Below, piece after piece: positions 1-5,971 of a DNA stretch of 10,089 bases; within the stretch, counting starts at the first letter, position 1, and the number at the start of each line of letters is the position of its first letter. Position numbers and translations under genes: made by a program. This stretch comes from 2-12-FULL-42-15 sp964196565. GTDB taxonomy: Bacteria; Pseudomonadota; Gammaproteobacteria; Coxiellales; Coxiellaceae. The stretch covers positions 1 to 10,089 of the forward strand of contig CAXMUH010000044.1 of NCBI GenBank assembly GCA_964196565.1, in the 5' to 3' direction. The notes beneath the pieces are model-generated. The model was not told the origin of the DNA. It searched no databases and saw nothing but the letters and a program-made list of their open reading frames with translations.

Positions 1-1
1 T

Positions 2-406
2 ACAATTGCCTCTCAAGCGCAAGTGATGGCAACAACGCAGAACACTCAAAATAAATTTAAGGTCGTAGAGTCACCGTCATCATTGATTAATGCTTTATTG
101 CTTGCAAAACAGCAACACAAACCTGCTGTTGTTGATTTTTCAGCGGCCTGGTGTCCTGATTGTCAGTATATGTTGCATCACACGTTTACTAACCCAGAGG
201 TGATAAAAGCGCTTTCTAAATTTGTGCTGATTAGAGCTGATATCACCAAAAGTAACTCTAAAACACGCCAAATGATGAAGCAATTTAAAATTATTGGCCC
301 ACCAGAAATGTTCTTCTATGATTCAAATGGAAAAATGCTGGCTTATCCACGCATCGTGGGACTGACTAAGGCCGATTCGCTTTTGAAACAGATGGCAGTG
401 CTTTGA
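2..406 (+). CDS. dsbD: DsbD-like thiol:disulfide interchange protein, C-terminal thioredoxin domain (5' partial)
   Basis: This is a thioredoxin-fold domain that would pass electrons to periplasmic disulfide-handling partners as the C-terminal (gamma) domain of DsbD. Seen in the sequence: a WCPDC redox motif at about residues 42-46 counted from the ATG at 26, a following TFTNPEV segment, and an IGPPEMFF stretch with the expected cis-proline. These line up from memory with the E. coli DsbD C-terminus (WCVAC, TFSDPQV, LGLPTILFF). The frame is open to the left edge with no stop, and neither GTG 23 nor ATG 26 has a convincing Shine-Dalgarno sequence. I therefore read this as the end of a longer membrane protein cut by the window. 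A free-standing cytoplasmic thioredoxin starting at ATG 26 (126 aa) is the alternative. The stop is TGA at 404-406, directly followed by a repeat element. Confidence 0.75.
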   Translation, partial: TIASQAQVMATTQNTQNKFKVVESPSSLINALLLAKQQHKPAVVDFSAAWCPDCQYMLHHTFTNPEVIKALSKFVLIRADITKSNSKTRQMMKQFKIIGPPEMFFYDSNGKMLAYPRIVGLTKADSLLKQMAVL

Positions 407-497
407 AACTCGGTGCCCGTCGTCCCGTGGCTTGACCACGGGATCTAGAAAAATCGGTGCCTGTCGTCTCGTTGCTTGACCACAGGCACCAAGTTTC
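406..497. repeat. Palindromic repeat element, two diverged 44-base units
   Basis: Two related units start at 410 and 454, each beginning TCGGTGCC and sharing GCTTGACCAC. Unit 1 holds a perfect 7-bp hairpin, CCCGTGG (424-430) and CCACGGG (436-442), with loop CTTGA. In unit 2 that stem is broken, but GGTGCCTGT (456-464) pairs perfectly with ACAGGCACC (482-490). The outer ends (GAAACTCGGTGCC at 405-417, GGCACCAAGTTTC at 485-497) also form a 13-bp inverted repeat with one mismatch, so the whole block can fold in alternative ways. The CCCGTGG-loop-CCACGGGATC form resembles dispersed palindromes of host-associated bacteria. It sits between converging genes and could end transcription from both sides, although no U-tract follows. 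Confidence 0.7.
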
Positions 498-520
498 AAA
501 ACGCTTCGGGTATATAATCG

Positions 521-919
521 CTAGGGGTGGTAGTGATTACTGGGATCGTGATCGTCGTCACTACTACACCAACCTTCATCACTAAACCTACTTTCATCAG
601 TCACTGCTCGTCGACGCTCCATCATATCTCGAAGGAGAGTGCCGAGAAGACCAGCTGGGCGGGGAGCGACGTATTTTTCTGGGGTAACATGCTTTAAACG
701 AGCTTTTCCATCGAAGTTTTCAATTTCAACAAGTAATCTAGGTACTGCGTAATCAACGATAAGTTCGATTATTTCAATTGGTAGAAAGGGCAATGCACTG
801 TAGAGTGCTTTTTTCATATTATAGGCTCGCATATCAAAGAGTGTTCCTCTGTGCACTTCGGTTTGCTGGCTAGTTTTTGATGGTGAGCTACTTGAGCTTT
901 GTGTTTCATCTGGTCGCAC
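521..919 (-). CDS. Small hypothetical protein with F-box-like motif
   Basis: Unrecognised 132-aa protein. The N-terminal ~25 residues are Ser/Thr-rich and look disordered. Residues ~43-60 read ALPFLPIEIIELIVDYAV, matching the LPxEIxxxIxxY core of F-box domains, which in eukaryotes bind Skp1 in SCF ubiquitin ligases. The C-terminus is Arg-rich and then very acidic/His-rich (SSDDDHDPSNHYHP). In Legionellales such proteins are often secreted effectors, but that is inference here. The start is uncertain. GTG at 919 has only a weak GGGA upstream and no in-frame ATG precedes it. ATG at 832 has AGAGGA 12 bases upstream and would still include the F-box-like motif. The gene lies 120 bases downstream of the 1040-2029 gene on the same strand and may share its transcript. 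Confidence 0.6.
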   Translation of the reverse strand: MRPDETQSSSSSPSKTSQQTEVHRGTLFDMRAYNMKKALYSALPFLPIEIIELIVDYAVPRLLVEIENFDGKARLKHVTPEKYVAPRPAGLLGTLLRDMMERRRAVTDESRFSDEGWCSSDDDHDPSNHYHP

Positions 920-1039
920 GGTTGTTCCCGTTTTGTATGTGATCTGTGTGTCGTTAAGTATTTGGATATTACACTAGAACCCAGTCTTTCTAAAGGGCTT
1001 GTTATTCAGCGTTTTTTAACAGGATTAAAGCCCGATGTT

Positions 1040-2029
1040 TTATCCTTTGGCCCTGGGTGCTGGAATATCTTCCTGAACATGAGTAGTCGCTCGTGTTTGA
1101 AATAAACATGCGCGAAGGTAACTGTCTTGAAGTTTATCCGTTAAGTTCTGGGAATGTTCAAAAGAATTTGTGGATTTGCAATCAGTAAGTCTAGATGCTT
1201 CAATTAGCTTATAAAGCGTAATTTCAACAGCCTGAGCGAATCTTTTGTCGAGGCTGTTTATCTTGCTTTGCATCATGTCTTGAGGGGCGCCCTGTTCCAA
1301 TAGCTTCTCATAGAGAATAACTAAATGATCTACCTTAACTTTTAATTCAAGTAAGGAAACATGGTTATTTTTAGGAATGCCAGCAGCAAACGTTTTTAAT
1401 TTATTATAATTTAGATGTGCAAGCCTTATTGGTTGTGGATCCAATTCATACGCTAGTTTAAGAGGCAAATGGTTATCAATAGAAACGATGCCATCTTGGT
1501 CGTAAACATAAGTAGTTTCAACTTTATAACACGCAGGTTGTTGTAAAAAATTGTTAAGTTCAGCTTGTGGGATTGTTTTATTCCGATATCTTTGTTGCAA
1601 GATTGACTGTGCAGTGACTAGTTCTAAGAACTCATTGTCGTTTCTATGGATTAAAATAAAAGAAGTTACTTTTAATGTTAAGTGGCCACCATCATTAGAA
1701 AGCTGCCCGCTTTTTGGAAATATGCTTGTTGGATGTATTAACTGCTTTTTAACATTAAGAACAAATAAAGGCGAAAGAATGCTTTGGTTCCAATTCTGCA
1801 AGAAAGGGTTTAATTCAGTTTTTTTGTCTTTTGGTATTGCCGTTAAGGGTTTGCCATTAAAAGTCAGCTCCCCTCTCGAAGCGTCATTATTAAATTTAGC
1901 TTCGGCTTTTGAATCCAGCGTTGGTGCTCTTTCAAAGGTTGAGTTGACTTTATCTTGAACGCCTGACTTTTCTACAGGTATTCCATTGATTTTCAGGATG
2001 ATATCTTTACTGTCGCTTGGCCCCGGCAT
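1040..2029 (-). CDS. Hypothetical protein, 329 aa, effector-like context
   Basis: I do not recognise this protein. It has no signal peptide or membrane segment and appears cytoplasmic or exported by a specialised system. The N-terminal two-thirds look mixed alpha/beta (for example HLTLKVTSFILIHRNDNEFLELV). The last ~100 residues look mainly helical, with many Lys/Glu/Leu, and the tail QEDIPAPRAKG is charged. Start choice: ATG at 2029 has AAGG eight bases upstream. An in-frame GTG at 2038 lies inside that Shine-Dalgarno region and is less likely, though it would add three residues. A plausible promoter lies at 2051-2079. Position next to the F-box-like gene, in an accessory stretch, makes an effector role possible but unproven. 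Confidence 0.6.
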   Translation of the reverse strand: MPGPSDSKDIILKINGIPVEKSGVQDKVNSTFERAPTLDSKAEAKFNNDASRGELTFNGKPLTAIPKDKKTELNPFLQNWNQSILSPLFVLNVKKQLIHPTSIFPKSGQLSNDGGHLTLKVTSFILIHRNDNEFLELVTAQSILQQRYRNKTIPQAELNNFLQQPACYKVETTYVYDQDGIVSIDNHLPLKLAYELDPQPIRLAHLNYNKLKTFAAGIPKNNHVSLLELKVKVDHLVILYEKLLEQGAPQDMMQSKINSLDKRFAQAVEITLYKLIEASRLTDCKSTNSFEHSQNLTDKLQDSYLRACLFQTRATTHVQEDIPAPRAKG

Positions 2030-2050
2030 GTTTAGCACCTTAAATTATCT

Positions 2051-2079
2051 TTAATATGGTAGACATTTTATCACTTCAA
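2051..2079 (-). promoter_or_regulatory. Candidate sigma70 promoter for the 1040-2029 gene
   Basis: On the minus strand, TTGAAG (2074-2079) and TATTAA (2051-2056) are separated by 17 bases, ending about 20 bases before the start codon. Each hexamer matches consensus at four positions or slightly more. The surrounding DNA is AT-rich, so chance matches are likely. Confidence 0.35.
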
Positions 2080-2107
2080 TATTAAAGAAAAATTAAGGTG
2101 AGAGATT

Positions 2108-2216
2108 ATTTATCAACCTTCTTCGGAAATATACGCCAAGCTGCGTGGATCTTGCGGTGCCGTAAAAAACCCTTGAGTATTTTGATACTCAATGATTTGT
2201 CCTTGGCACATATAAG
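2108..2216 (-). repeat. Direct repeat, left copy: pstB 3' end
   Basis: This 109-base stretch is repeated in the same orientation at 4296-4404, an offset of 2188. It starts just outside the stop codon and stops abruptly after 2216. The best-conserved part surrounds a perfect inverted repeat, TTGAGTAT (2173-2180) and ATACTCAA (2185-2192), with a four-base loop. Together with the right copy it brackets four small accessory genes. Confidence 0.75.
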
Positions 2217-2298
2217 TGTTTCCATTTGAGTGGTTTTTTGCTATTTTTATATTGCTTAGCCATATGTAACACATCCTGTTGTCTAGCCAGGTTGGCAC
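2113..2298 (-). pseudogene. pstB: Orphan 3' fragment of pstB (C-terminal 34 codons) with unrelated 5' extension
   Basis: The last 34 codons, from YMCQGQIIEY to the terminal AYISEEG, match the end of the intact PstB encoded at 4301-5128 in 30 of 34 residues. Over 2113-2216 I count about 13 base differences in 104, so about 88% identity, and most are silent. Before that the open frame, from a GTG at 2298, has no resemblance to PstB: it has no ATP-binding motifs, and MPTWLDNRMCYIW looks like chance translation. It cannot be a working ATPase. The silent bias suggests the two ends diverged while both were part of functional genes, so the fragment may come from a second pstB allele or be a displaced original 3' end. 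See the direct repeat at 4296-4404. Confidence 0.75.
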
Positions 2299-2363
2299 TT
2301 TTAGTATTCCGCCCTACTTTTGCAGCAGCGCCGGCATGAGTCATTAAAATAAAACTTTATCGA

Positions 2364-2552
2364 ATAACAAGGAGTTTTCTATGTATCAAAAACGTTTCTT
2401 ATTCTTTTCCACTGTACTGTCAGTATTATTAACGCAAGCAATTTATGCTGATGTAACTCGAGGCGTGCTTTATCGTTGTCCGAATATTAATGAAATTACC
2501 TATACAGCGAGCGGTAAACCGCAGGCGGATACTTTTATTCATGGTGTTGCTG
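2364..2552 (+). repeat. Direct repeat, copy 1: RBS and 5' part of small secreted-protein gene
   Basis: These 189 bases recur at 3266-3454 (offset 902) with about nine differences, so about 95% identity. The unit includes the ribosome binding site ACAAGGAG, the signal peptide and the first ~57 codons, and ends abruptly inside the codon after Gly-Val. Confidence 0.85.
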
Positions 2553-2656
2553 CACATTGGGTGGATAGTAGTATTCCGACAAGCTATGATAAAAAGGCAA
2601 TTAAGTTTGGGCCGAACCAACCCATTATAATTTATCGAGGACTAAATGAAATATAA
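2381..2656 (+). CDS. Small secreted hypothetical protein (copy 1, possibly C-terminally truncated)
   Basis: A 91-aa protein with a clear signal peptide: Lys/Arg at residues 4-5, a hydrophobic stretch FLFFSTVLSVLLTQ, and likely cleavage after IYA (about residue 23). The mature part has one Cys in YRCPNINEITY, then an HGVAAHWVDSS segment. This pattern recalls short periplasmic proteins of the DUF3757 kind (Cys-Pro near the N-terminus, aromatic core), but that is a weak impression. The start ATG has a strong AAGGAG site at 2369-2374. The last residues (IIIYRGLNEI) run over the start of the next gene and include that gene's ribosome binding site, so the original C-terminus may have been lost. A repeat of the 5' part lies at 3283. 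Confidence 0.65.
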   Translation: MYQKRFLFFSTVLSVLLTQAIYADVTRGVLYRCPNINEITYTASGKPQADTFIHGVAAHWVDSSIPTSYDKKAIKFGPNQPIIIYRGLNEI

Positions 2657-3224
2657 ACTTAAATTATTTATTATTCTATCAACAATATCTGGATTTTCTT
2701 TTGCAAGTCCAAATATAAGTTCTAGTAATGTAACTTTACAATTTAATCTTCATCAACCTGCTATTAGCATAATTGACCATGGTGTTTCTAAGAGTGTAGA
2801 CCCAAATTTATTTATACCCAAGTTCACTATGAGCTGTGTATCCGAAAATCAAAAGACTACTTTTCAACGTAATTTTTCGGGTAATTCAACACATCAACTG
2901 TCTACCATTCCAATATTGGGTGATTCTAAATCAGCGACTTGCACTATCACAACTCCGTTAAATATACCTAGCGACAGGATTACTGTATTTAAAGTAATAT
3001 CAGAAAATAATATGCTGATATTAGGTCAGCCAACGTCGCTAAGATTGACATATAATATGGCATTTGTGTTCAGAAATACACGTATCGCATACTGTACAGC
3101 TCACACTGATTTTGCAACTAGTTTAAATAGAGCGAGCAATACGATCACTATTGATTCTAGTATTAATGACACAACCTGTCACATATTGAGAAATTGCTTT
3201 GATTGTGATAAACCACTCCGATGA
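2646..3224 (+). CDS. Secreted/periplasmic hypothetical protein, six cysteines
   Basis: Unrecognised 192-aa protein. The N-terminus is a typical signal peptide: Lys at 2, 4 and 6, hydrophobic LFIILSTISGF, with likely cleavage after SFA (about residue 20). The mature protein is Ser/Thr/Asn-rich and probably beta-strand-rich. Its six cysteines (MSC, ATC, AYC, TTC and RNCFDC near the end) could form disulfides after export. GAGG at 2637-2640 lies five bases before the ATG and fixes the start. The gene overlaps the end of the 2381 gene by 11 bases in another frame, so the two are probably translated together. It sits between the two copies of the 189-base repeat, as if it were cargo placed within or beside the duplicated gene. 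Confidence 0.65.
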   Translation: MKYKLKLFIILSTISGFSFASPNISSSNVTLQFNLHQPAISIIDHGVSKSVDPNLFIPKFTMSCVSENQKTTFQRNFSGNSTHQLSTIPILGDSKSATCTITTPLNIPSDRITVFKVISENNMLILGQPTSLRLTYNMAFVFRNTRIAYCTAHTDFATSLNRASNTITIDSSINDTTCHILRNCFDCDKPLR

Positions 3225-3265
3225 TATGGCCCCGTTTAACCTACTGAACGGCGTCATACGCTCAC

Positions 3266-3454
3266 ATAACAAGGAGTTTTCTATGTATCAAAAACGTTTC
3301 TTATTCTTTTCCACTGTATTGTCAGTATTATTAACGCAAGCAATTTATGCTGATGTAACTCGAGTGGTGCTTTATCGATGCCCGAATATTAATGAAATTA
3401 CCTATACAGCAAATGGTAAACCGCAAGCGGATACTTTTATTCATGGTGTTGCTG
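3266..3454 (+). repeat. Direct repeat, copy 2: RBS and 5' part of small secreted-protein gene
   Basis: Second copy of the 189-base unit at 2364-2552. Of about nine differences only two codons change residue (Gly to Val, Ser to Asn) and the others are silent. Homology begins at ATAACAAGGAG and ends after GGTGTTGCTG. Confidence 0.85.
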
Positions 3455-3486
3455 TGCGCCGAAAAATTTCTCAATCGCAGGCTTAG
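3283..3486 (+). pseudogene. Truncated second copy of the small secreted-protein gene
   Basis: The frame encodes 67 residues. The first 57 are nearly identical to the product of 2381-2656, including the whole signal peptide and YRCPNINEITY. After HGVA it switches to VRRKISQSQA and stops, with no resemblance to copy 1. The start is ATG 3283, with AAGGAG at 3271-3276. An in-frame ATG at 3199 lies inside the preceding gene and would spoil the signal peptide. The broken end suggests a gene remnant, although an exported ~44-aa peptide could still be made because the ribosome binding site and signal sequence are intact. Confidence 0.6.
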
Positions 3487-3552
3487 GCCAGGTAGGCTTT
3501 AATATTAAATTAACTTGAGCGGTATATTCGGATCCGGACTACTTTGTTTCTC

Positions 3553-4197
3553 TTATATTTGAGGTAATGTAGCCACAGTAGCCACAGGAAGATTTCCTTC
3601 AGGGTTTTCAACCTCAGCCTTTAGAAATTCTTCAAAGGCCCTACCAGCTAATTTTCTAATTCCTGTAGCATCGCCCTTTTGTAAATCGACATAGCATCCT
3701 AATGAGCAACAAACTGCTACTGCAGCACCAATACACAAAGGCATAACAGCTGAGAATTGGTCGTTCGGCGAACATGCGGCAGCAGATATTGCCAGGAGTA
3801 CTGCAATTATAAAACAGGAATAGGTGCAATACTGTTGCCCAATCTGTACGCGCTGATATATTTGAACGGCGATTTCTTTTTGTTCTTTGGTCTTGTACTC
3901 ATCAGCTAGAATAGCAACAACCCCACTCAACTCATCCAATTCCTTTAATGCGAATTTCGTTGTGAAGTAGCCTTCTGACTTGATCAGGCTAGTGAGAAGC
4001 TCTTTAATAGAATCTGCATCCAATGCTGGGAGGTTTGCTTTTAACATCTGGAGTCTATTGTTAATAATCTCAATTTGTCCTTCCACTGATGCATCGAGGG
4101 CATCTCTTGCTATAGGTAGTTCATTATCGCCCAGTTCCAGTAGTTCAAGATAATTATTACTTGGTGGTATCGCGAAAAGCGTATTAATATTGGGCAT
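3553..4197 (-). CDS. Hypothetical membrane protein with C-terminal helical hairpin
   Basis: Unrecognised 214-aa protein. Residues ~1-115 are soluble and helix-rich, with many Leu/Glu/Asp/Lys and possibly some coiled coil (EGQIEIINNRLQMLKANL). Two hydrophobic Cys-rich segments follow: YCTYSCFIIAVLLAISAAAC, then CIGAAVAVCCSLGCY. They are separated by only ~15 residues, which suggests a membrane hairpin with both ends on one side. The tail has a short amphipathic helix (LAGRAFEEFLKAEVE). Start choice: ATG 4197 has AAGG eight bases upstream. The in-frame GTG at 4239 would add 14 residues but lies in a hairpin arm and has no Shine-Dalgarno sequence. The gene lies directly downstream of pstB where phoU is usually found, and it does not resemble PhoU. 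Hairpin membrane proteins of this layout occur among secreted effectors, but this is only inference. Confidence 0.6.
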   Translation of the reverse strand: MPNINTLFAIPPSNNYLELLELGDNELPIARDALDASVEGQIEIINNRLQMLKANLPALDADSIKELLTSLIKSEGYFTTKFALKELDELSGVVAILADEYKTKEQKEIAVQIYQRVQIGQQYCTYSCFIIAVLLAISAAACSPNDQFSAVMPLCIGAAVAVCCSLGCYVDLQKGDATGIRKLAGRAFEEFLKAEVENPEGNLPVATVATLPQI

Positions 4198-4223
4198 ATC
4201 TCTTACCTTTTTTTCATTAAACT

Positions 4224-4239
4224 GTGGCCGTCCGGCCAC
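4224..4239. repeat. Short perfect GC-rich inverted repeat upstream of the 3553-4197 gene
   Basis: GTGGCC (4224-4229) and GGCCAC (4234-4239) flank a GTCC loop. The stem stands out in AT-rich DNA and lies in the presumed leader of the minus-strand gene, 27 bases before its ATG. It could be an operator or mRNA hairpin, with no further support. Confidence 0.4.
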
Positions 4240-4275
4240 GTTTAATTAGTTTTCTATGCCGATAAGAGTACTATA

Positions 4276-4297
4276 AAAATATTAAGCTAATCTTAAT
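4276..4297 (-). terminator. Possible weak terminator of the pst operon
   Basis: On the minus strand just after the pstB stop, ATTAAG and CTTAAT (4281-4297) form a perfect 6-bp stem with a 5-base loop, followed by ATTTTT. The stem is AT-rich, so termination would be partial. A TATAGT hexamer immediately downstream (4270-4275) could be the -10 box of a separate promoter for the next gene. Confidence 0.35.
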
Positions 4298-4404
4298 TTA
4301 TCAACCTTCTTCTGAAATATACGCCAGGCTGCGAGGGTCCTGTGGTGCTGCAAAAAACCCTTGAGTATCTTGATACTCAATAATCTGTCCTTGAGACATA
4401 TAAG
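4296..4404 (-). repeat. Direct repeat, right copy: pstB 3' end
   Basis: Right-hand partner of 2108-2216, here forming the true end of the intact pstB gene. It contains the same perfect inverted repeat, TTGAGTAT (4361-4368) and ATACTCAA (4373-4380). The stretch of 17 bases leading into the palindrome is identical in both copies. Confidence 0.75.
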
Positions 4405-5128
4405 CAGTAAAATCAGTCATTCGCTTAGCTTGAGCCATATTGTGAGTCACCATAATAACCGTGTAGTGTTCGGCGAGCGTTTTGATTAGCGCTTCAATTT
4501 TCTGGGTTGAGATCGGATCCAGTGCAGCAGTCGGTTCGTCGAGCAGAATCACTTCTGGATTAATCGCGATGGGGCGTGCTATGCATAAGCGTTGTTGCTG
4601 GCCACCGGAAAGTTTAGCGGCATTTTGATGTAATTTATCTTTTACTTCATCCCAAAGCGCAGCTGAAGTTAATGCACGTTCTACGCGAATATTAAGTTCT
4701 TTTTTGCTGATGTTTTCATGCAGTCGAATCGCAAAAGCAATGTTTTCAAAAATTGACATAGGAAAAGGCGTGGGCTTTTGAAACACCATGCCGATTTCAC
4801 GACGTAATCGTGATAAGTTTTGTGGATGATTCAGCAGATTTTTTTCATTAAACCAAATTTCACCAAAGGCTTTTTGATCTGGGTATAATCGGTAAATTAA
4901 ATTAAGTGTTCGCAGCAATGTTGATTTACCTGATCCTGACGCACCGATTAAAGCAGTGATTTTATTTTTCTTCAACGACAAGCTAATATTTTTTAAAATA
5001 TGCTGATCGCCATAATAAAAATCAAGATTTTTAATTTGGATCGCTATAGGAAGCAAATTAATTTGGTTGTTGGCAAAGTCGTCTAACTGAACCACCGAGT
5101 TTGATGCATTTAGGTCTATAAGTTCCAT
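4301..5128 (-). CDS. pstB: Phosphate ABC transporter, ATP-binding protein PstB
   Basis: PstB is the cytoplasmic ATPase that powers phosphate import through PstC-PstA. The 275-aa product has all ABC motifs: Walker A GASGSGKST (62-70), Q-loop Gln117 in VFQKPTPFPMS, signature LSGGQQQR (173-180), Walker B VILLDEPT (193-200), D-loop ALD, and H-loop His229 in MVTHN. VFQKPTPFP and the CIAR-IAI-PEV pattern are typical of PstB. Residue 186 is Pro (CIARPIAI), where relatives usually have a small residue. The N-terminus has ~28 residues before the ABC core, slightly longer than E. coli PstB. The ATG is preceded by GAGGT with eight bases spacing and lies six bases after the pstA stop. The last 34 codons are duplicated at 2113-2216. 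In many bacteria PstB also signals phosphate status to PhoR with PhoU. Confidence 0.95.
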   Translation of the reverse strand: MELIDLNASNSVVQLDDFANNQINLLPIAIQIKNLDFYYGDQHILKNISLSLKKNKITALIGASGSGKSTLLRTLNLIYRLYPDQKAFGEIWFNEKNLLNHPQNLSRLRREIGMVFQKPTPFPMSIFENIAFAIRLHENISKKELNIRVERALTSAALWDEVKDKLHQNAAKLSGGQQQRLCIARPIAINPEVILLDEPTAALDPISTQKIEALIKTLAEHYTVIMVTHNMAQAKRMTDFTAYMSQGQIIEYQDTQGFFAAPQDPRSLAYISEEG

Positions 5129-5134
5129 AATGGG

Positions 5135-5971
5135 TTACCTCAATTCATTTTTTAATACAAATTTAGACACAATCGATAAGATACAAACAACAAGCGTAAT
5201 TAATAATGCACCACCCCAAGCAAGACCCTGCCAGTCATGATAAGGGCTCATGGCATATTGAAAAATAACAACCGGTAAACTTGCAATCGGCTTATTTAAA
5301 GAGACACTGGTAAATTGATTATTCAACGAGGTAAATAATAACGGTGCGGTTTCCCCTAAAATACGCGCAAGCGCCAATAAAATTCCGGTAAAAATACCTT
5401 GATAAACAGATTTTAAAATAATTTTCTTTAGTACCGTTGCATAGGGAGCGCCGAGTGCCAATGCTGATTCGCGCAAATTTTGCGGTACGATTTCTAGCAT
5501 ATCACGTGAAGTGCGAACGATAATGGGCAGCGCGATTAGCATTAGCGCCATGCATCCTGCCAGCGCTGAAAAGTGATGCAGGGTTTTCACCATAAGCGCA
5601 TAAATAAATAAACCAATAACAATAGACGGTGCGCTTAATAGCACATCGTTAGCAAACCCTATGATTAACCCAAGTTTTTTGCCTTTTGAGAATTCTGCCA
5701 AGTAAGTGGCAATTAAAATGCCAATCGGTGTCGCAATCACAATGGCGATGCCGCTCATAATAACCGTACCTAAGATTGCATTAGCGAGGCCCCCCGCCAT
5801 TCCTGGCGCTGGAGTAATTTGAGTGAAAAAGGAAAAGTGCATTAATGCAGGAAAACCTTTTGCAAACAATGTCCATAATATACTGCCAATGATGACGAGT
5901 ACGAACACCGCAGCCAATGCGCATGCCGCGGTAAATAGATGATTAGAAGTTTTGCGTAGTTGGTAGCGCAT
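5135..5971 (-). CDS. pstA: Phosphate ABC transporter, permease PstA
   Basis: Inner-membrane permease subunit that forms the phosphate channel with PstC. The 278-aa protein is strongly hydrophobic, with about six helices: ~13-35, ~64-92, ~104-130, ~135-155, ~190-212 and ~250-274. The EAA loop that contacts PstB is at ~168-185 (ESALALGAPYATVLKKII), followed by LARILGETAPLLFT, which is typical of PstA. Length and layout are normal for the family. Its ATG shares one base with the pstC stop (TAATG), with AGGT upstream, so translation is coupled. Confidence 0.93.
   Translation of the reverse strand: MRYQLRKTSNHLFTAACALAAVFVLVIIGSILWTLFAKGFPALMHFSFFTQITPAPGMAGGLANAILGTVIMSGIAIVIATPIGILIATYLAEFSKGKKLGLIIGFANDVLLSAPSIVIGLFIYALMVKTLHHFSALAGCMALMLIALPIIVRTSRDMLEIVPQNLRESALALGAPYATVLKKIILKSVYQGIFTGILLALARILGETAPLLFTSLNNQFTSVSLNKPIASLPVVIFQYAMSPYHDWQGLAWGGALLITLVVCILSIVSKFVLKNELR

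Noticed and set aside
995..1033. Imperfect hairpin GGGCTTGTTA ... TAAC ... AAGCCC downstream of the 1040-2029 gene
   Set aside because: It has a 7-base bulge and only three T after the stem on the minus strand. Too weak to call a terminator.
899..1105. Short plus-strand open frame between the two minus-strand genes
   Set aside because: No ribosome binding site or recognisable product, and it overlaps both minus-strand genes at their ends.
1551..1958. Plus-strand open frame inside the 1040-2029 gene
   Set aside because: Fully antisense to a longer gene with a better start. Its composition looks like a shadow translation.
2301..2350. Possible promoter TTGCAG (2320-2325) and TAAAAT (2345-2350) for the 2381 gene
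   Set aside because: The 19-base spacing and poor -35 make it no better than chance.
3199..3282. N-terminal extension of the second small secreted-protein copy
   Set aside because: It would overlap the preceding gene and bury the signal peptide. ATG 3283 has a strong AAGGAG site shared with copy 1.
3498..3509. Perfect 12-base palindrome TTTAATATTAAA, with CGGATCCG nearby
   Set aside because: Short AT-only palindromes are expected by chance in such DNA, and nothing links them to a function.
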